Shown: positions 62,824 through 64,000 of the stretch, one piece after another
Numbering within the stretch: the stretch's first letter is position 1
Layout of the letters: each line of letters opens with the position of its first letter
Assembly: GCF_023343835.1 (NCBI RefSeq)
Contig: NC_064435.1
Location: forward strand, 60,843,634 to 60,907,633
From: Lagopus muta
Taxonomy: Eukaryota > Chordata > Aves > Galliformes > Phasianidae
Direction: 5' to 3'
Length of the DNA: 64,000 nucleotides
Translations under genes and position numbers: made by a program
The notes under the pieces: model-generated
What the model saw: the letters and a program-made list of their open reading frames with translations, nothing else
Told to the model about the DNA's origin: nothing
Database searches by the model: none

Positions 62824-64000
62824 CTGGAATTATTTAAGAAACAAAATTGCTGCAAGATGGAGACAGAAGCACACTGGCAATGCTTTGAAAAATCGTCTTT
62901 ATTTGCTGCTTGTTTTTAAAAATATTTTTTCTCTGAAAACATTAGTGAGAAAATATTAATAGAGAATTGCATATAGCAATTTTAGTATAAGAATAAGCAC
63001 TTGTTACTTGACATTTGTAGCCTAATGTAATCCTGTAGTGTTTTACACAGGATTTTTCATGAATGCAGATCTTTCCTGTTGAAGACAGTGTTGTATAATG
63101 TCACAGCTGAAACATTTTCCCCATCATTGTTTCTGCCTAAAACTTTATAGATAATTTTGTGAGAATCAAGGATGATGATCACCTCTACAAATTACAGGTT
63201 CCTAAATCAAATTATCTGGTATTTCTTGAGATAGTTCAACACAATAAAGAAAAGACATTTCAGATGCTATTAATGACATTCTGAAAAATTTAATTCATGA
63301 TCTGCATGTTAGCTTCAGACAAGATCATCTTGGGAATGGAGGCAAAGCATGTTCTCTTGACACTTTTTTGAAGAAGGCAACTATATCTACATCTCCATTC
63401 CATACAGTCAGAGTGAGCTGTTATCCACAAGAAATAAAAAGGGCAAATTCTCATTATCCTCCAAGGAATTGGGATATCCCTGGAAACTAATCTCAATGAT
63501 GACACCAATTTACACATAGTTACCAGTCACAATTAGAGAGTCAAGATATGTCAGTATTTATCAAATAGCAATATCTGAGATATTTGACATAGGGTTATTT
63601 TTTTTCTTCCTACTCTAGTATCAGTTATCGCAAGATGAAGGTGCCAAAGTCATTTAAATTGCTGTTTTCAAATTTGAGAGGCCACAATCAAGCACAAAAT
63701 GCATATTCTGGCACAAAATTAGCTACAGGTTGCCTATAAGAGGGAGGAATGTCTAACTAGCCAAACAACCAAACTGCAGGACAGTCTTGTCTTTTAAAGA
63801 GCTAATGATTTGAAAAAAAATCTAGACTGGAGTTCATATCAATTATCAGTTCTCTTGATCTGAAAGCAAAAAATTGCCTGGAGTAATGTAACAGTAATGT
63901 AAGTGACTTAAGCATGGCAGGTAAAGCAGTTAAAAAAATTAAAAACTTTGGGATTGTGCTATAGGCACAAGTGTAAATAAATTTTATTTGCAGCTGTATT
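62824..64000. other. Unique AT-rich non-coding DNA
   Basis: No confident gene. A 75-codon minus-strand frame at 63517-63290 follows a fair acceptor (gattagtttccag) but has no convincing donor, so it is not called. Confidence 0.5.

Noticed and set aside
63290..63517. 75-codon minus-strand frame after a fair acceptor
   Set aside because: No convincing donor and no recognised protein. A shifted frame is about equally open for part of it.

Overview
This window looks like an AT-rich, gene-poor stretch of a bird genome, most likely chicken or a close galliform. The evidence is the interspersed repeats. There are six CR1 (avian LINE) fragments, several with readable CR1 protein blocks, and one with the CR1-type 3' tail of short tandem ATTCTATG-like units. 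There is also a deletion derivative of the Galluhop-type mariner, and two copies of an old amniote repeat whose core reads like 'gccatactgggtcagacc'. Nothing bacterial, plasmid-like or phage-like is present. I see no tRNA, rRNA or CRISPR array. I recognise no complete protein-coding gene.

Layout. 1-4.1 kb is unique AT-rich DNA with a G-quadruplex-prone G run (835-867) and an old CR1 scrap. 4.1-4.64 kb is the only strong CpG island and the best promoter candidate; complex, possibly conserved non-coding sequence follows to about 5.5 kb. 6.58-7.08 kb is a minus-strand CR1 3' end. At 10.425-10.503 kb a short open segment is framed by very good splice signals. 15.05 kb holds a (TA)n microsatellite. 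16.84 and 31.20 kb hold the two old repeat copies. 18.2-19.5 kb holds two minus-strand open segments that could be the last two exons of an unknown gene, overlapped on the other reading by complex non-coding sequence at 18.6-19.1 kb. 23.19-23.71 kb is the mariner relic. 26.16-27.2 kb is a CR1 that keeps pieces of ORF1 and the 3' end but has lost almost all of ORF2. 38.9-39.3 kb and 50.57-51.49 kb are plus-strand CR1 reverse-transcriptase fragments. 46.19-46.34 kb may be a hAT-type end. 58.97-59.06 kb is a last CR1 scrap. 60.7-62.8 kb holds several exon-like segments on both strands.

The exon-like segments were found only by eye, from an open frame plus flanking splice signals. I recognise none of the proteins, and AT-rich DNA of this length gives such combinations by chance. 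They are leads rather than genes. The firmest results are the mobile elements and the isolated CpG island. The most informative are the ORF2-less CR1 and the mariner deletion derivative.
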